DNA from: JBOGUF01 sp050696075
GTDB taxonomy: Bacteria > Chloroflexota > Chloroflexia > Thermomicrobiales > UBA6265
Direction: 5' to 3'
Assembly (NCBI GenBank): GCA_050696075.1
Contig: JBOGUF010000096.1
Span: forward strand, 1-46,119
Length of the DNA stretch: 46,119 nucleotides
Shown: positions 23,244 through 33,132 of the stretch, piece by piece
Position numbering within the stretch: the first letter of the stretch is position 1
Layout: every line of letters begins with the position of its first letter
Translations under genes and position numbers: made by a program
Notes under the pieces: generated by a model
Told to the model about the DNA's origin: nothing
Database searches by the model: none
Seen by the model: the letters and a program-made list of their open reading frames with translations, nothing else

Positions 23244-24641
23244 ATGACCAGTGCAGAAGGACCAGTTAGACGGGATGCTGGGCTGCGCGGGCGGCGCCTG
23301 ACCCGGCGTGGATTGGCAGCGGCGGCCGCGGGCGTGGGTCTGCTGCTGTCGAATCGGATCACCGGGGCGGCGCCCGGCCGGCGCGGCTTCGACCTGACGC
23401 GTTTCCAGGAGGCGTCGCCGGAGCCGAGCAATCTGCCCGATTTCTCCGGCAAGACGCTGAACTTCATGATCATCCAGCCGCACGTGGTGACGGGCGATCT
23501 GCTCAAGGCGGACTTCGAGCAACTGACCGGGGCCACGGTCAACCTCACCTCGGTGCCCTACGACCAAGTCCAGGCCAAGGCGACGCTCGACGTCCAGTCC
23601 GGCGCGAACGAGTTCGACGTCTTCGACTATTGGTATCCAACGCTCGGGGCGATGGCCACGCAGGGGATCGTCGAGGACGTGACCGACTTCATCGCGAACG
23701 ACCCGGACATCGACCCGGCCGACTTCATCCCAACCATCTACGACGTGTATACCCTCTTCGACGGCCGTCGCTGGGGGCTGCCGTACGATGGCGACGCGCA
23801 CGTCCTCTTCTACAACACCGAGATCTTCGGACGCCACAACCTGACGGCGCCGGAGACGTGGGATGACGTCCTCAACGCGGCGAGAACGATCACCGAGGCC
23901 GAGAGCGCGGACGGCATCTACGGCATCGGGATCATGGGCTTCAAGGTGCCCATCATCCTCGGCTCAACCTATGCCAACCGGCTGGCCGGTTTCGGTGGCA
24001 CCTTCCTCGACGCCGACGGCAACCCAACGCTCGATAGCGAAGCGGCGATTCAGGCGGCGGTCGCGCTCAACGACATCGCGGCCTATGCCCTGCCGACCCC
24101 GCTCGAGACCGCCTTCGAGCAGTCGTTGCCTGCCTTCTCCGGCGGCACGACGGCGATGCAGGAGTTCTGGACTGACCTCGGCGTTTATGCCCAGAGCTCC
24201 GAAGGAACGGAGGTCGCCGACAAGTGGGACGTCGTCCAGATGCCAGTCGGCGGCGCGAACACCACCCACGTCGCCCCGCTCAACGCCGGGTTCGCCTTCG
24301 CCGTCTCCGCTGGCTCGACGGAGAAGGAGATGGCGAGGCAATTCGTCAAGTACGCGACGAGCAAGGCGTTCCACGTCAAGGCGCTGACCACCGTTGGCAG
24401 TGGCATCGACCCGATGCGCGTCTCAGGCCTCGACTCGGAGGCTTACAAGGCATTCGCGCCCAAGGTGCAGGCGGCGGTGGCGGCGTTCGGCGGCGTCCTT
24501 CCGTGGCCAACCATCCCGCGGTCGCCCGACCTAATGACCAGGCTGACCGACGAGCTGGCGCTGATGCTCCAGGGCAACAAGAGTCCCGAGGAGGCGATGA
24601 ACGCCGCCCAGGAGGGGTGGCAGGAGATTCTCGGGACGTAG
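23244..24641 (+). CDS. ABC transporter extracellular sugar-binding protein (family 1)
   Basis: This 465-residue protein captures the substrate outside the cell for the two permeases that follow. The N-terminus carries twin arginines and a hydrophobic stretch (RRLTRRGLAAAAAGVGLLL, about 17-36), suggesting Tat or Sec export. A mature two-lobed domain follows, with FEQLTGATVNLTSVPYDQ, the DVFDYWYPTLG segment and GLPYDGDAHVLFYN, typical of maltose/glycerol-3-phosphate-type binding proteins. ATG 23244 is chosen because AAAGGA lies 8 bases before it; ATG 23235 is too close to that site. There is no lipobox cysteine. Confidence 0.9.
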   Translation: MTSAEGPVRRDAGLRGRRLTRRGLAAAAAGVGLLLSNRITGAAPGRRGFDLTRFQEASPEPSNLPDFSGKTLNFMIIQPHVVTGDLLKADFEQLTGATVNLTSVPYDQVQAKATLDVQSGANEFDVFDYWYPTLGAMATQGIVEDVTDFIANDPDIDPADFIPTIYDVYTLFDGRRWGLPYDGDAHVLFYNTEIFGRHNLTAPETWDDVLNAARTITEAESADGIYGIGIMGFKVPIILGSTYANRLAGFGGTFLDADGNPTLDSEAAIQAAVALNDIAAYALPTPLETAFEQSLPAFSGGTTAMQEFWTDLGVYAQSSEGTEVADKWDVVQMPVGGANTTHVAPLNAGFAFAVSAGSTEKEMARQFVKYATSKAFHVKALTTVGSGIDPMRVSGLDSEAYKAFAPKVQAAVAAFGGVLPWPTIPRSPDLMTRLTDELALMLQGNKSPEEAMNAAQEGWQEILGT

Positions 24642-24716
24642 CGAGCATCGCTCACCCCTGTCCTCTTCTTCGGCGCGACAGGAGAGAAGGGCAGGAGGTG
24701 AGGAGCGGAGAACGTG

Positions 24717-25640
24717 ATGAACGCCATCGTGCTCAACTCACGCCTGCTTCAGGAGCGTGGTGGCGCCGGGCGCGTTTCCGTTCCCTGGCTCCTGGTCGCG
24801 CCGATGATCGTCGGGTTGCTGGCGTTCGCCGTCTACCCACTGATCTACCTGCTTGTCCTCTCGGCCTCCCGTTCGCTCCTCGGGCGCACCTTCCAGGAGT
24901 GGGTCGGGCTGATCAACTATCGCGCCGCGCTGCGCGACGATGTCTTCATCGGCTCGCTCATCCGCTCGGTCGGGTTCGCGGTTCCGGTCTCGGTGCTGGA
25001 AGTGGCGGCCGGGCTGGCGATCGCGCTCCTCCTGCGGCGGAGCGTGCGAGGCGGTCACGTCATCCGCACGCTGCTGCTGTTGCCGCTGATGACGCCGCCG
25101 ATCATGGTCGCCGTGGCTTGGCGGCTAATGCTGGCCCCGATCGGCGGCCTGGTGAACAACACGCTACGGGCGTTGGGAGTGACGGACGAGCCGATCTCGT
25201 TTCTCGGCTCCTCGACCTGGGCCTTCCCGGCGGTCGGCGTGGCGGATGCCTGGCAGTGGACTCCATTCGTCATCCTGCTCGCATTCGCGGCCCTCCAAGC
25301 TCTGCCGGAGGACATCTATGAGGCGGCGCTGATCGACGGGGCATCGCCCGGCCGCATCTTCTGGACGATCACCCTGCCACTGTTGATGCCGGCGCTCGCC
25401 GCGGTCCTGCTGATACGCATGATCACGGCGCTGAAACTCTTCGACCTCGTCTACATTCTGACGGCAGGTGGTCCCGGCTTCGACACAACCGTCGCCACCT
25501 TCCAGATCTATCGCGTCGCGCTCCAGCAGTTCGACGTCGGCTACGCCGCGGCACAGACGATCCTGTTCGGGGTGGTGGTCGGGCTCGTCACGCTGCCCCT
25601 GGTGCTTCTACGCGACTGGACCGTGACGCGGTGGTCATGA
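24717..25640 (+). CDS. sugar ABC transporter permease, MalF/UgpA type
   Basis: This 307-residue membrane protein has six predicted membrane segments and the EAA loop EDIYEAALIDGASPGRIFW near residue 200, which docks onto the ATPase. The TAGGPGFDTT motif near 255 is typical of this subfamily. A GGAG ribosome binding site precedes ATG 24717; the GTG three bases before it is an alternative. Its TGA overlaps the ATG of the second permease by 4 bases. No ATPase gene is in the operon, so a shared MsmX/UgpC-type ATPase is expected elsewhere. Confidence 0.92.
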   Translation: MNAIVLNSRLLQERGGAGRVSVPWLLVAPMIVGLLAFAVYPLIYLLVLSASRSLLGRTFQEWVGLINYRAALRDDVFIGSLIRSVGFAVPVSVLEVAAGLAIALLLRRSVRGGHVIRTLLLLPLMTPPIMVAVAWRLMLAPIGGLVNNTLRALGVTDEPISFLGSSTWAFPAVGVADAWQWTPFVILLAFAALQALPEDIYEAALIDGASPGRIFWTITLPLLMPALAAVLLIRMITALKLFDLVYILTAGGPGFDTTVATFQIYRVALQQFDVGYAAAQTILFGVVVGLVTLPLVLLRDWTVTRWS

Positions 25641-26482
25641 GGGACGGACAGGGGAGGGAGGCGCCGGCTCCGCCTCGCCGCCCGCCGATTCCGCGCTGGA
25701 TCGCCCTCGCGTTCGTGCTGGCGTTCTTTCTGCTGCCGGTCCTCTTTCTCTTGTCGATCTCGGTGACGCCCCAGGCGGACATCCTGAGCGGACGGTTTGT
25801 GCCGCGGGAGTTCGCGTGGCAGAACTGGCCGGATGCCTACAACGCGGTGCAGGTCTTCCTTTTTCTTCGTAACTCGATCGCCGTCGCCACGGTCAGCGCT
25901 GCGCTGACGCTGCTGATCGCCGTCCCGGCGACCTACGCCATGGTGCGCTTCGGCACGGGCGGCAGGGTATTGTACTCCCTTGTGCTCTCTTCCTACGTGG
26001 CGCCGCCGATCGTCGCGCTCCTGCCACTCTTCTACCTCCTCAAACGGGGCCACCTGCTCGACACCCTGCCCGGCCTGGCGACCGTTTACGCCTTGATGAA
26101 TGTCCCGGTCGCCGTCTGGCTGCTCGACAGTTTCGTGCGGGGTGTGCCCAAGGAGGTCGAAGAGGCTGCCTGGGTGGACGGCTCCGGGCGAATCGGGACG
26201 TTGGCGCGGATCGTCGTGCCGCTGATCGCGCCGGGCATCGTCGCGGCCGGGATCATCTGTCTGATCCTTGCCTACAACGAGTTGCTCTTCGCGCTCGTCC
26301 TGACCTACCGGCCGGAGACCCAGACGCTTCCGGTCGGTATCTCGCTCTTCCAGGGGGATCGCCTCGTCAACTTCGGTCAGATGGCGGCCGCCTCCCTCAC
26401 TGGGATGGCGCCGGTCTACGTCGTCGCCCTCTTCTTCCAGCGGTGGCTGGTCCACGGATTGACGCACGGAGCGGTGAAATGA
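25637..26482 (+). CDS. sugar ABC transporter permease, MalG/UgpE type
   Basis: This 281-residue membrane protein has six predicted segments, the first at about residues 20-42. The EAA loop reads EVEEAAWVDGSGRIGTL and the C-terminal region has YNELLFALVLT and the QGD motif. It starts within the stop codon of the first permease (ATGA) and ends the same way against the GntR gene, so the four genes are tightly coupled. Confidence 0.92.
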   Translation: MRDGQGREAPAPPRRPPIPRWIALAFVLAFFLLPVLFLLSISVTPQADILSGRFVPREFAWQNWPDAYNAVQVFLFLRNSIAVATVSAALTLLIAVPATYAMVRFGTGGRVLYSLVLSSYVAPPIVALLPLFYLLKRGHLLDTLPGLATVYALMNVPVAVWLLDSFVRGVPKEVEEAAWVDGSGRIGTLARIVVPLIAPGIVAAGIICLILAYNELLFALVLTYRPETQTLPVGISLFQGDRLVNFGQMAAASLTGMAPVYVVALFFQRWLVHGLTHGAVK

Positions 26483-27312
26483 GCCTCCAAGAAGAGACGG
26501 TTGACGCTAGCCTCTTCACCAGCGTGCGCCGAGCACGCCTCTGGAGCAGCGCCGTCGAGCAGATCCGGGCGCTGATCGACGACGGTCGGCTCCCGATCGG
26601 GACGCGCCTACCGGGCGAACGCGAACTGTGCCAGCAGCTCGGCATCAGCCGGGTCTCGCTGCGCGAGGCGATCCGGGTGCTGGAAAGCACTGGGCATCTG
26701 GAGGTCAGGCCAGGCAGAGGAACCTTCGTGCGCGATCCTAGCGAGCCGGCGCGAGGGCCACTTGCCGCCTGGCTGCGGGACCACAACGACCATATCCGCA
26801 AGCTCTTCGAGCTGCGGGAGTTGGTCGAGCCGGGGCTGGCGGCACTGGCCGCCCGTCGCGGCGACCGGGCTACCGACGAGGCGCTGCAGGAGACTGTCGA
26901 CGAAATGGCGACGTCCGCCGCGCGCGGCGACCTGATACGCGTCGTGGCGGCCGACGCCGAGTTTCATCACATCCTCGCCCACTCCACGGGCAATTCAATC
27001 GTCGACGGGCTGATGCGGCAGTTGATCCACGTGATCGGGGAGGAGCGCCGGGCGAGCTTGCTCATCCCCGGCCAGGTGGAGCGGGCTATGGCCGGCCACA
27101 GCGCGATCCTGGACGCCGTGGCTCGCCGCGACCCGGCCGCGGCCGCCGAGGCGATGCGACGTCATCTGGAGGACGCGCTCTTCTACATCGACCAGTGGCT
27201 CGCCGCGCAGGAGGCGCGAGGGGAGGGTGCGGCGTCGCCGTGGTCGGGGCGGCCGCGGCAGAGTTCGGGCCCCGGTTACCGGGCAAAACGTGCAAAGGAG
27301 GAGATGCCATGA
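26479..27312 (+). CDS. FadR-subfamily (FCD) GntR transcriptional regulator
   Basis: This 277-residue regulator has a winged helix-turn-helix at about 15-85 (LPGERELCQQLGISRVSLREA, then HLEVRPGRGTFV) and a helical FCD ligand-binding domain at about 105-245 (FELRELVEPGLAALAA, AEFHHILAHSTGN, GHSAILDAV). FCD domains usually bind sugar acids or other small organic acids through a metal. It is embedded in the operon by 4-base overlaps on both sides, so it probably represses its own operon; the palindrome at 22822-22831 is a candidate site. The ATG at 26479 is chosen over an upstream in-frame ATG because of this coupling. Confidence 0.9.
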   Translation: MSLQEETVDASLFTSVRRARLWSSAVEQIRALIDDGRLPIGTRLPGERELCQQLGISRVSLREAIRVLESTGHLEVRPGRGTFVRDPSEPARGPLAAWLRDHNDHIRKLFELRELVEPGLAALAARRGDRATDEALQETVDEMATSAARGDLIRVVAADAEFHHILAHSTGNSIVDGLMRQLIHVIGEERRASLLIPGQVERAMAGHSAILDAVARRDPAAAAEAMRRHLEDALFYIDQWLAAQEARGEGAASPWSGRPRQSSGPGYRAKRAKEEMP

Positions 27313-27767
27313 CCGACCAACAGCGGGTCGTGATCAGTCCCGCGCAGTTCCTTGACGGCTCGCCGATGCAGCAGGCAAGCGGCGCCGTTCGCGATCTGAA
27401 GCTCGTCTACCCCGAGACCGGCTTTGACGCGATGACACTCTGCCTCGGGTTGGTCGAGATCGACCCGGGTCACCACTCGCCGCTTCATCGGCACCGGTGC
27501 GAGGAGGTCTACTACGTCGTCAAGGGGTCGGGCGAGGTCGAGGTCAATGGCGTGCGGCATCCGATCGCCGCGGGGTGCGCCGTCTTCAATCGTCCGAACA
27601 CGATCCACCGCGTTTCCAACACCGGGGACGAGATCATGCAGCTCGTCGTCGTCGCCGGGATCATGCTCGTCCCGCTCTGGCCGCTCTGGCCCACTCCCTC
27701 CCCGTATGAAGTCTTTGAGGGATCATCGGCGGACAAGCACCCGGCCGTGACGGGGGTCACGCCATGA
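27309..27767 (+). CDS. cupin-domain protein
   Basis: This 152-residue single-domain cupin has motif 1 GHHSPLHRHRCEEVYYVVKGSG (two His and a Glu as metal ligands, near residues 58-70) and motif 2 with PNTIHRVSN near 98-106. It may be an isomerase, a sugar-acid-binding protein or a dioxygenase relative; the sequence does not decide. ATG 27309 follows an AGGAGG site and overlaps the regulator stop. The next gene overlaps its stop too, so it is made with the dehydrogenase subunits. Confidence 0.85.
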   Translation: MTDQQRVVISPAQFLDGSPMQQASGAVRDLKLVYPETGFDAMTLCLGLVEIDPGHHSPLHRHRCEEVYYVVKGSGEVEVNGVRHPIAAGCAVFNRPNTIHRVSNTGDEIMQLVVVAGIMLVPLWPLWPTPSPYEVFEGSSADKHPAVTGVTP

Positions 27768-28279
27768 TCGCGGCGAGCCCGAAGGCGATGGCAGCGAGGC
27801 TGGCGGCGCTGGTCGAGGTCCTGCTCCCCGGCGACGAGCTCTTCCCACCGGCCTCGACGGTCGGCGTCCAGGCGGTGCTGGCGGACCGGTTGCGGACATG
27901 CCTCGGATCCGACGCCGTGGCGCGGGTCGTGGCGCGGCTGGAGACGGAGACCGAGGCGATCGTCGACCTGCCGCCCGCGCGGCGCGTCGAGGCGGTGAGC
28001 CGGCTCGAACGCGAGGATCCCGACCTCTTTGCCTTCGTCCTGACGGCGACGTACTACGCCTACTACGCCGCCCCGCCGGTTATCGAGGCGCTCCGCGCCC
28101 TGGGTCACGACTACAACGACACCCCGCAACCGCACGGTTACGCGATGACCCCCTTTGACCCGGCGCCGTGGACCGGCACGCCGGCGGCGGCCCGCGGCTT
28201 CTTTAAGCCGACCACGTCAGTCGCGCGCGTCGACCGCTCCGGCCTGAGCGACTTCACCTTGCCGGTTGAGGAGGTCTGA
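27764..28279 (+). CDS. small subunit of GMC dehydrogenase (gluconate 2-dehydrogenase subunit 3-like)
   Basis: This 171-residue protein precedes the large GMC subunit and resembles gluconate 2-dehydrogenase subunit 3. It has an LLPGDELFPPASTVG segment near the N-terminus and an aromatic LTATYYAYYAAPPVIEALR helix in the middle. Subunit 3 proteins are often Tat-exported with the large subunit, but here no signal is seen, which hints at a cytoplasmic complex. It overlaps the cupin gene by 4 bases and ends just before the large-subunit start. Confidence 0.8.
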   Translation: MIAASPKAMAARLAALVEVLLPGDELFPPASTVGVQAVLADRLRTCLGSDAVARVVARLETETEAIVDLPPARRVEAVSRLEREDPDLFAFVLTATYYAYYAAPPVIEALRALGHDYNDTPQPHGYAMTPFDPAPWTGTPAAARGFFKPTTSVARVDRSGLSDFTLPVEEV

Positions 28280-28280
28280 C

Positions 28281-29957
28281 GTGGCCGCCGCTCCTGTTCG
28301 TCACGACCCCGTCGATGTCGTCGTGGTCGGATCCGGGATGGGAGGCGCCGTCGCCAGCCGCGTGCTGGCAGAAGCGGGGCTGAAGGTGTGCTGCCTGGAG
28401 CAGGGCGGTTGGTGGCGGCCGGAGGGCTACCCACACTTCTCGCCCGACTGGGAGTGGTTGCGGGCGACGAACTGGAGCACCTCCGCCAATGCCCGCGCCG
28501 GCGGTGAGGACTACCCGGTCGACACCGCCGACGAGAACACGCTGATGTGGAACGGCGTCGGCGGCTCGACGACGGTCTACACCGCGACCTGGCCGCGCTT
28601 TCGCCCCTCGGACTTCCGTAAGGGAACCGAACACGGCTGCCAGCCCAACTGGCCGTTGAGCTACGAGGACCTTGCACCGTTCTACGACGAGAACGACCGC
28701 CACTGCGGCATCAGCGGGCTGCTGGGCGACCCGGCGATGCCGCCCCGCGGTCCGTTCCAGTCGAAGCCGCTACCGCCCGGACCGATCGGAGCCGTCGCCG
28801 GCGCCGCGTTCGACCGGCTGGGCTGGCACGCCTGGCCGATGCCCTGCGCGATCTTGGCCGAAGACTACGACGACCGCCTCGCCTGCAACAACTGCGGCAA
28901 CTGCCAGTCCGGCTGCCCGCGCGGTTCCCTCGGCAGCATGTCGTTCACGCATTGGCCGAGGGCGATCGCGGCGGGGGCAGAGTTGCGGACGCACGCCCGC
29001 GTCGCGCGGATCGAGACGGACGACCGCGGGCGGGCGACCAGCGTCGCCTACCTCGATCGGATGACGAAGACGCGCCACGTTCAGGCGGCCGACGTCGTCA
29101 TCGTCGCCTGCAACGGCGTCGGCACACCGCGGCTGCTCCTCAACTCGGCCAGCTCGCGCTTCCCGGACGGCCTGGCCAACTCGAGCGGTATGGTCGGGCG
29201 CTACCTCATGCACCACGGTCTGGCAATCGTCGAGGTCTGGGTGGACAGACTGCTGGAGTCGCACAAGGGGATCGTCTCGGCGGTGCTCATCAGCGAGGAG
29301 TTCGCCGAGACAGACGTCGCGCGCGGCTTTATTAACGGCTTCACGATCCACCTCTGCCGGCTGAACGGCGCCGGCTACCAGGCGCTCGGCTCCCACTCCG
29401 GCAACGTCGCGCCCTGGGGTGATGCGCACCACGCTTGGTTTCGCCGCCACTTCAACCGCGGCCTTTGTATCCTGCTCGTCGGCGACGACCTGCCGTTACC
29501 GGAAAACCGCGTCACCCTCTCCGAGACCAAGACCGACTCCGACGGGATTCCGGCGCCGCGGATCAGCTACCGGCTCCACCCGAACGATCGGCGGATGATG
29601 GACTACGCCGTCGAGCGGGCGAAGGAACTGGCCGCCGCTGCCGGCGCGTTCGATGTCAAGGTCAACGACTTTACCGTGCCGGGGAGGGGATATGCCCCGC
29701 CTGCCTGGCACCTGCTCGGCACCTGTCGCATGGGCACGGACCCGCGGGATTCCGTGACGAATCAGTGGGGGCAGACCTGGGACGTGCCGAACCTCTACGT
29801 CATGGACGGCAGCCTCCTGCCGACCGGGGGAGCGGTCAACCCTACGAGCACCATAGGGGCGGTCGTCTTGCGGGCGGCAAAGCACCTGCGCGATGCAATC
29901 CTGGCGGCCGGCCCACCCTCGCGAATTGCCCCGGCCGAGGCGTTGCGGTACGAATAG
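28281..29957 (+). CDS. GMC oxidoreductase, large (FAD) subunit of sugar/sugar-acid dehydrogenase
   Basis: This 558-residue flavoenzyme has the FAD-binding GSGMGG turn near residues 17-22, a GVGGSTTVY flavin motif near 93 and the C-terminal catalytic region WHLLGTCRMG and GGAVNPTSTIG. A C-x2-C-x2-C-x3-C-P motif (Cys202, Cys205, Cys208, Cys212) has the spacing of a ferredoxin-type Fe-S site, so electrons may pass from FAD through a cluster, as in FAD glucose dehydrogenase complexes. The GTG at 28281 has GAGGAGG 6 bases upstream. The last 12 codons (SRIAPAEALRYE) and stop are near-identical to the end of the FtsX-family gene, so its natural C-terminus was replaced or extended. Confidence 0.9.
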   Translation: MAAAPVRHDPVDVVVVGSGMGGAVASRVLAEAGLKVCCLEQGGWWRPEGYPHFSPDWEWLRATNWSTSANARAGGEDYPVDTADENTLMWNGVGGSTTVYTATWPRFRPSDFRKGTEHGCQPNWPLSYEDLAPFYDENDRHCGISGLLGDPAMPPRGPFQSKPLPPGPIGAVAGAAFDRLGWHAWPMPCAILAEDYDDRLACNNCGNCQSGCPRGSLGSMSFTHWPRAIAAGAELRTHARVARIETDDRGRATSVAYLDRMTKTRHVQAADVVIVACNGVGTPRLLLNSASSRFPDGLANSSGMVGRYLMHHGLAIVEVWVDRLLESHKGIVSAVLISEEFAETDVARGFINGFTIHLCRLNGAGYQALGSHSGNVAPWGDAHHAWFRRHFNRGLCILLVGDDLPLPENRVTLSETKTDSDGIPAPRISYRLHPNDRRMMDYAVERAKELAAAAGAFDVKVNDFTVPGRGYAPPAWHLLGTCRMGTDPRDSVTNQWGQTWDVPNLYVMDGSLLPTGGAVNPTSTIGAVVLRAAKHLRDAILAAGPPSRIAPAEALRYE

Positions 29958-29991
29958 GCGGCGAGGCGGCAAGGCGGCGAGGCGGCAAGAG
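29955..29991 (+). repeat. GGCGGCRA tandem repeat after GMC stop
   Basis: About four copies of GGCGGC(A/G)A begin in the TAG stop. This is the second copy of the array at 22693-22729. Confidence 0.85.
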
Positions 29992-30019
29992 AGCGGTGGC
30001 CGGGTTCTCGGCCGCCGCT
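29992..30019 (+). terminator. hairpin after GMC oxidoreductase gene
   Basis: An 11-bp stem with one T-G wobble and a 6-base loop ends the sugar operon. It is a diverged copy of the hairpin at 22730-22757; the single stem change preserves pairing. Confidence 0.6.
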
Positions 30020-30047
30020 CTTCTACAGGGGTTGCGGCGATATCGAC

Positions 30048-30076
30048 TTTACGAAGAGTCGATCTGGTAGTACGAT
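30048..30076 (+). promoter_or_regulatory. candidate promoter of the toxin-antitoxin operon
   Basis: TTTACG (30048-30053) and TACGAT (30071-30076) are 17 bases apart, each matching its consensus at four of six positions. The -10 lies inside the operator-like inverted repeat at 30067-30093. A second inverted repeat (ATCGACT at 30042 and AGTCGAT at 30057) overlaps the -35. Confidence 0.5.
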
Positions 30077-30093
30077 ATCATCTATCGTACTAC
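30067..30093 (+). promoter_or_regulatory. 11-bp inverted repeat, likely antitoxin operator
   Basis: GTAGTACGATA and TATCGTACTAC are perfect complements separated by 5 bases. The repeat covers the -10 box and the start site, about 37 bases before the antitoxin ATG. AbrB/MazE-type antitoxins bind such palindromes to repress their own operon. Confidence 0.65.
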
Positions 30094-30129
30094 GCGCCTG
30101 TTTGAGAGGCAATGAGAGAGGAGGAGGAT

Positions 30130-30420
30130 ATGTATGAAATCACAACCACGGTGACTCGCAAAGGGCAAATCACCGTTCCGGTGGAAGTTCGTCGGTTGCT
30201 TGGATTGAAAGAAGGCGATAAGGTCGCCGTTTCTGTACCCGAACCCGGTTCACGGCAGGTGATGCTGCGACCGGTGCCTTCGGTGGCGGAGCGGACGTTC
30301 GGCTCGATTCCGCCGCGCGGTGGTCCGGTCAAGTACGACGAGTCGACCTCGATGTTTGGCGAAGGGGCAGTCGACGAAGAGTTGCGGGATCGGCAACGTG
30401 ATGTCGAGGGACCCGTATAA
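30130..30420 (+). CDS. AbrB/MazE/VapB-type antitoxin
   Basis: This 96-residue protein has a swapped-hairpin AbrB domain at residues 1-45 (TTTVTRKGQITVPVEVRRLLGLKEGDKV), which binds DNA, and a flexible acidic C-terminal half (YDESTSMFGEGAVDEELRDR) that should wrap and inhibit the toxin. The ATG at 30130 is used because AGGAGG and AGAGAGG lie upstream; ATG 30112 is an alternative. Its TAA shares one base with the ATG of the PIN toxin. The operator-like palindrome upstream fits autoregulation. Confidence 0.9.
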   Translation: MYEITTTVTRKGQITVPVEVRRLLGLKEGDKVAVSVPEPGSRQVMLRPVPSVAERTFGSIPPRGGPVKYDESTSMFGEGAVDEELRDRQRDVEGPV

Positions 30421-30869
30421 TGCGGTTCCTCGACTCCAGCATTTTCATCCGACACTTGGCGGGGGATCACCCAACGCGCTCCGCGGCATGCCAAGCCCTC
30501 TTTGTTGCGATTGAACGCGGCGGAATCGTCGTGTGGACGACCGACCAAGTGATACAGGAAGTCATCCACGTCCTCACGAGTCCGCGGCTCGAGTATCGAC
30601 AGGACCGCGAGACCGTGCGCGATGGATTGCTCCCGCTCATTGAGCTACCCGGCATCAAACTGGACAACAAACGGCTCTACCGTCGCATTTTCGCCCTGTA
30701 TACATCCTTACCGATCGACTTCGTCGATGCCTACCACGCTATTTACATCGAACTCCGGGGCGCGGACGAACTGTTCAGCTACGACACCGATTTTGATCGC
30801 ATCGCGGGCATTCGCCGGATCGAACCACCAGACGCGAGCGTAGTCGAGTATTCGAGAGGCGACGGATGA
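30420..30869 (+). CDS. PIN-domain ribonuclease toxin (VapC-like)
   Basis: This 149-residue PIN-fold protein has the acidic metal-binding residues Asp5 (FLDSS), Glu47 (QEVIHVL), Asp103 (FVDAYHA) and Asp122/124 (SYDTDFD). Such toxins cleave RNA, often tRNA or rRNA, when the antitoxin is lost. The start overlaps the antitoxin TAA (TAATG) and the stop overlaps the ATG of the hydrolase (ATGA), so all three are co-translated. All catalytic residues are present, so it is likely active. Confidence 0.9.
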   Translation: MRFLDSSIFIRHLAGDHPTRSAACQALFVAIERGGIVVWTTDQVIQEVIHVLTSPRLEYRQDRETVRDGLLPLIELPGIKLDNKRLYRRIFALYTSLPIDFVDAYHAIYIELRGADELFSYDTDFDRIAGIRRIEPPDASVVEYSRGDG

Positions 30870-31709
30870 AACTGCCCGAACCTGATGGCCTCATCCACCA
30901 CCGGCAATCAGTAAAGACAGGTCTTGATCTCCACGTCGTGGAGCGTCCTGGGATTGGGACGCCGGTGGTGTTGCTGCATGGCATCTGGGGATCGTGGCGG
31001 GCGTGGCTGCCGCTGGTGACGCTCGACGTCGATCCGTTTGGCGGCCGGCCGCTGCTGATGGTCGACCTGCGGGGTCATGGGGATTCCGCCAAGCCGGCGT
31101 ACGGTTACGGTCTGCGCGACTACGCGGTCGATATTTCCGCCTACGTCGAGTCCTTCGATGAGCCGGTGATCGTGGTTGGGCATTCGCTGGGCGCGCTGGT
31201 GGCATTGGGCGCGTTGGACTCGATCCGCGAGCGGCTGGCCGCGATCGTGCTCGAAGAGCCGCCGCTGCCGCTGCCGTCTGGCTCGGAGAACCTGGACACG
31301 ACTTGGGCGAACTTTGCCGAGGCCGTTGCCGGGTTGTCGATGCTGAAGCACCAGCCGGTCGAGGCGATCGTCGCGCACTTCATGGACCAGTACCCCGATT
31401 TGTCGCGGGCCGCCGCCGAGGAGTCAGCCGTCTCACTCAGTCAATCGGCTGACGGTGTCTTCTCGGCGATCATGATGGGCGACTTCGGCCAGCAAAACCT
31501 CGACCTGACGGGCGTAAGCGTCGACGTGCCGGCGCTCGTCTTTCAGGCGGACGTCGTCGACGATCAAATGCTGAAGAACGTCGGCGTGGCGATGCTTCGC
31601 GGGGCATTGCCGCGACTCGAACTCGTTCGCCTGCCCGGCGTGGGGCACTCGATCCATCACTGGGCGCCGGCGGCGTTTGGGGAGCGGGTGGAGGAGTTTC
31701 TCGCCGCGG

Positions 31710-31726
<17 letters not shown>
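30866..31726 (+). CDS. alpha/beta-fold hydrolase
   Basis: This 286-residue hydrolase has the oxyanion region LLHGIWGSWRAW (about 37-48), DLRGHGDS, the nucleophile elbow GHSLG with Ser107 and a late His in LPGVGHSIHHW. Substrates may be esters, amides or C-C bonds; nothing in the sequence narrows this. Its ATG overlaps the PIN toxin stop by 4 bases, an unusual partner for a toxin-antitoxin pair. Its 3' end overlaps the convergent dehydrogenase gene by 17 bases. Confidence 0.88.
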
Positions 31727-32898
<1,172 letters not shown>

Positions 32899-33132
32899 GA
32901 TCCCCTTCCGTCGATAGGGCTGAGCCAGCGAACGGTCCGCATAGAGCCGGTATTTTCCCCTACGCGCACCATGCGTCAACGGATCCAGCGCGTCGTCCGG
33001 TCGGGGCAGTGATGCCATGCCCCTCGCGAAAAGGGGTGTGCATTCGGTACGCTGGCGATGCACAATCCATCCTCAAGGACCGCGGCCGGCGTAAGCAGCG
33101 GGTGTGGATTGTCGTTGAGGCGTGGGAGCGAC

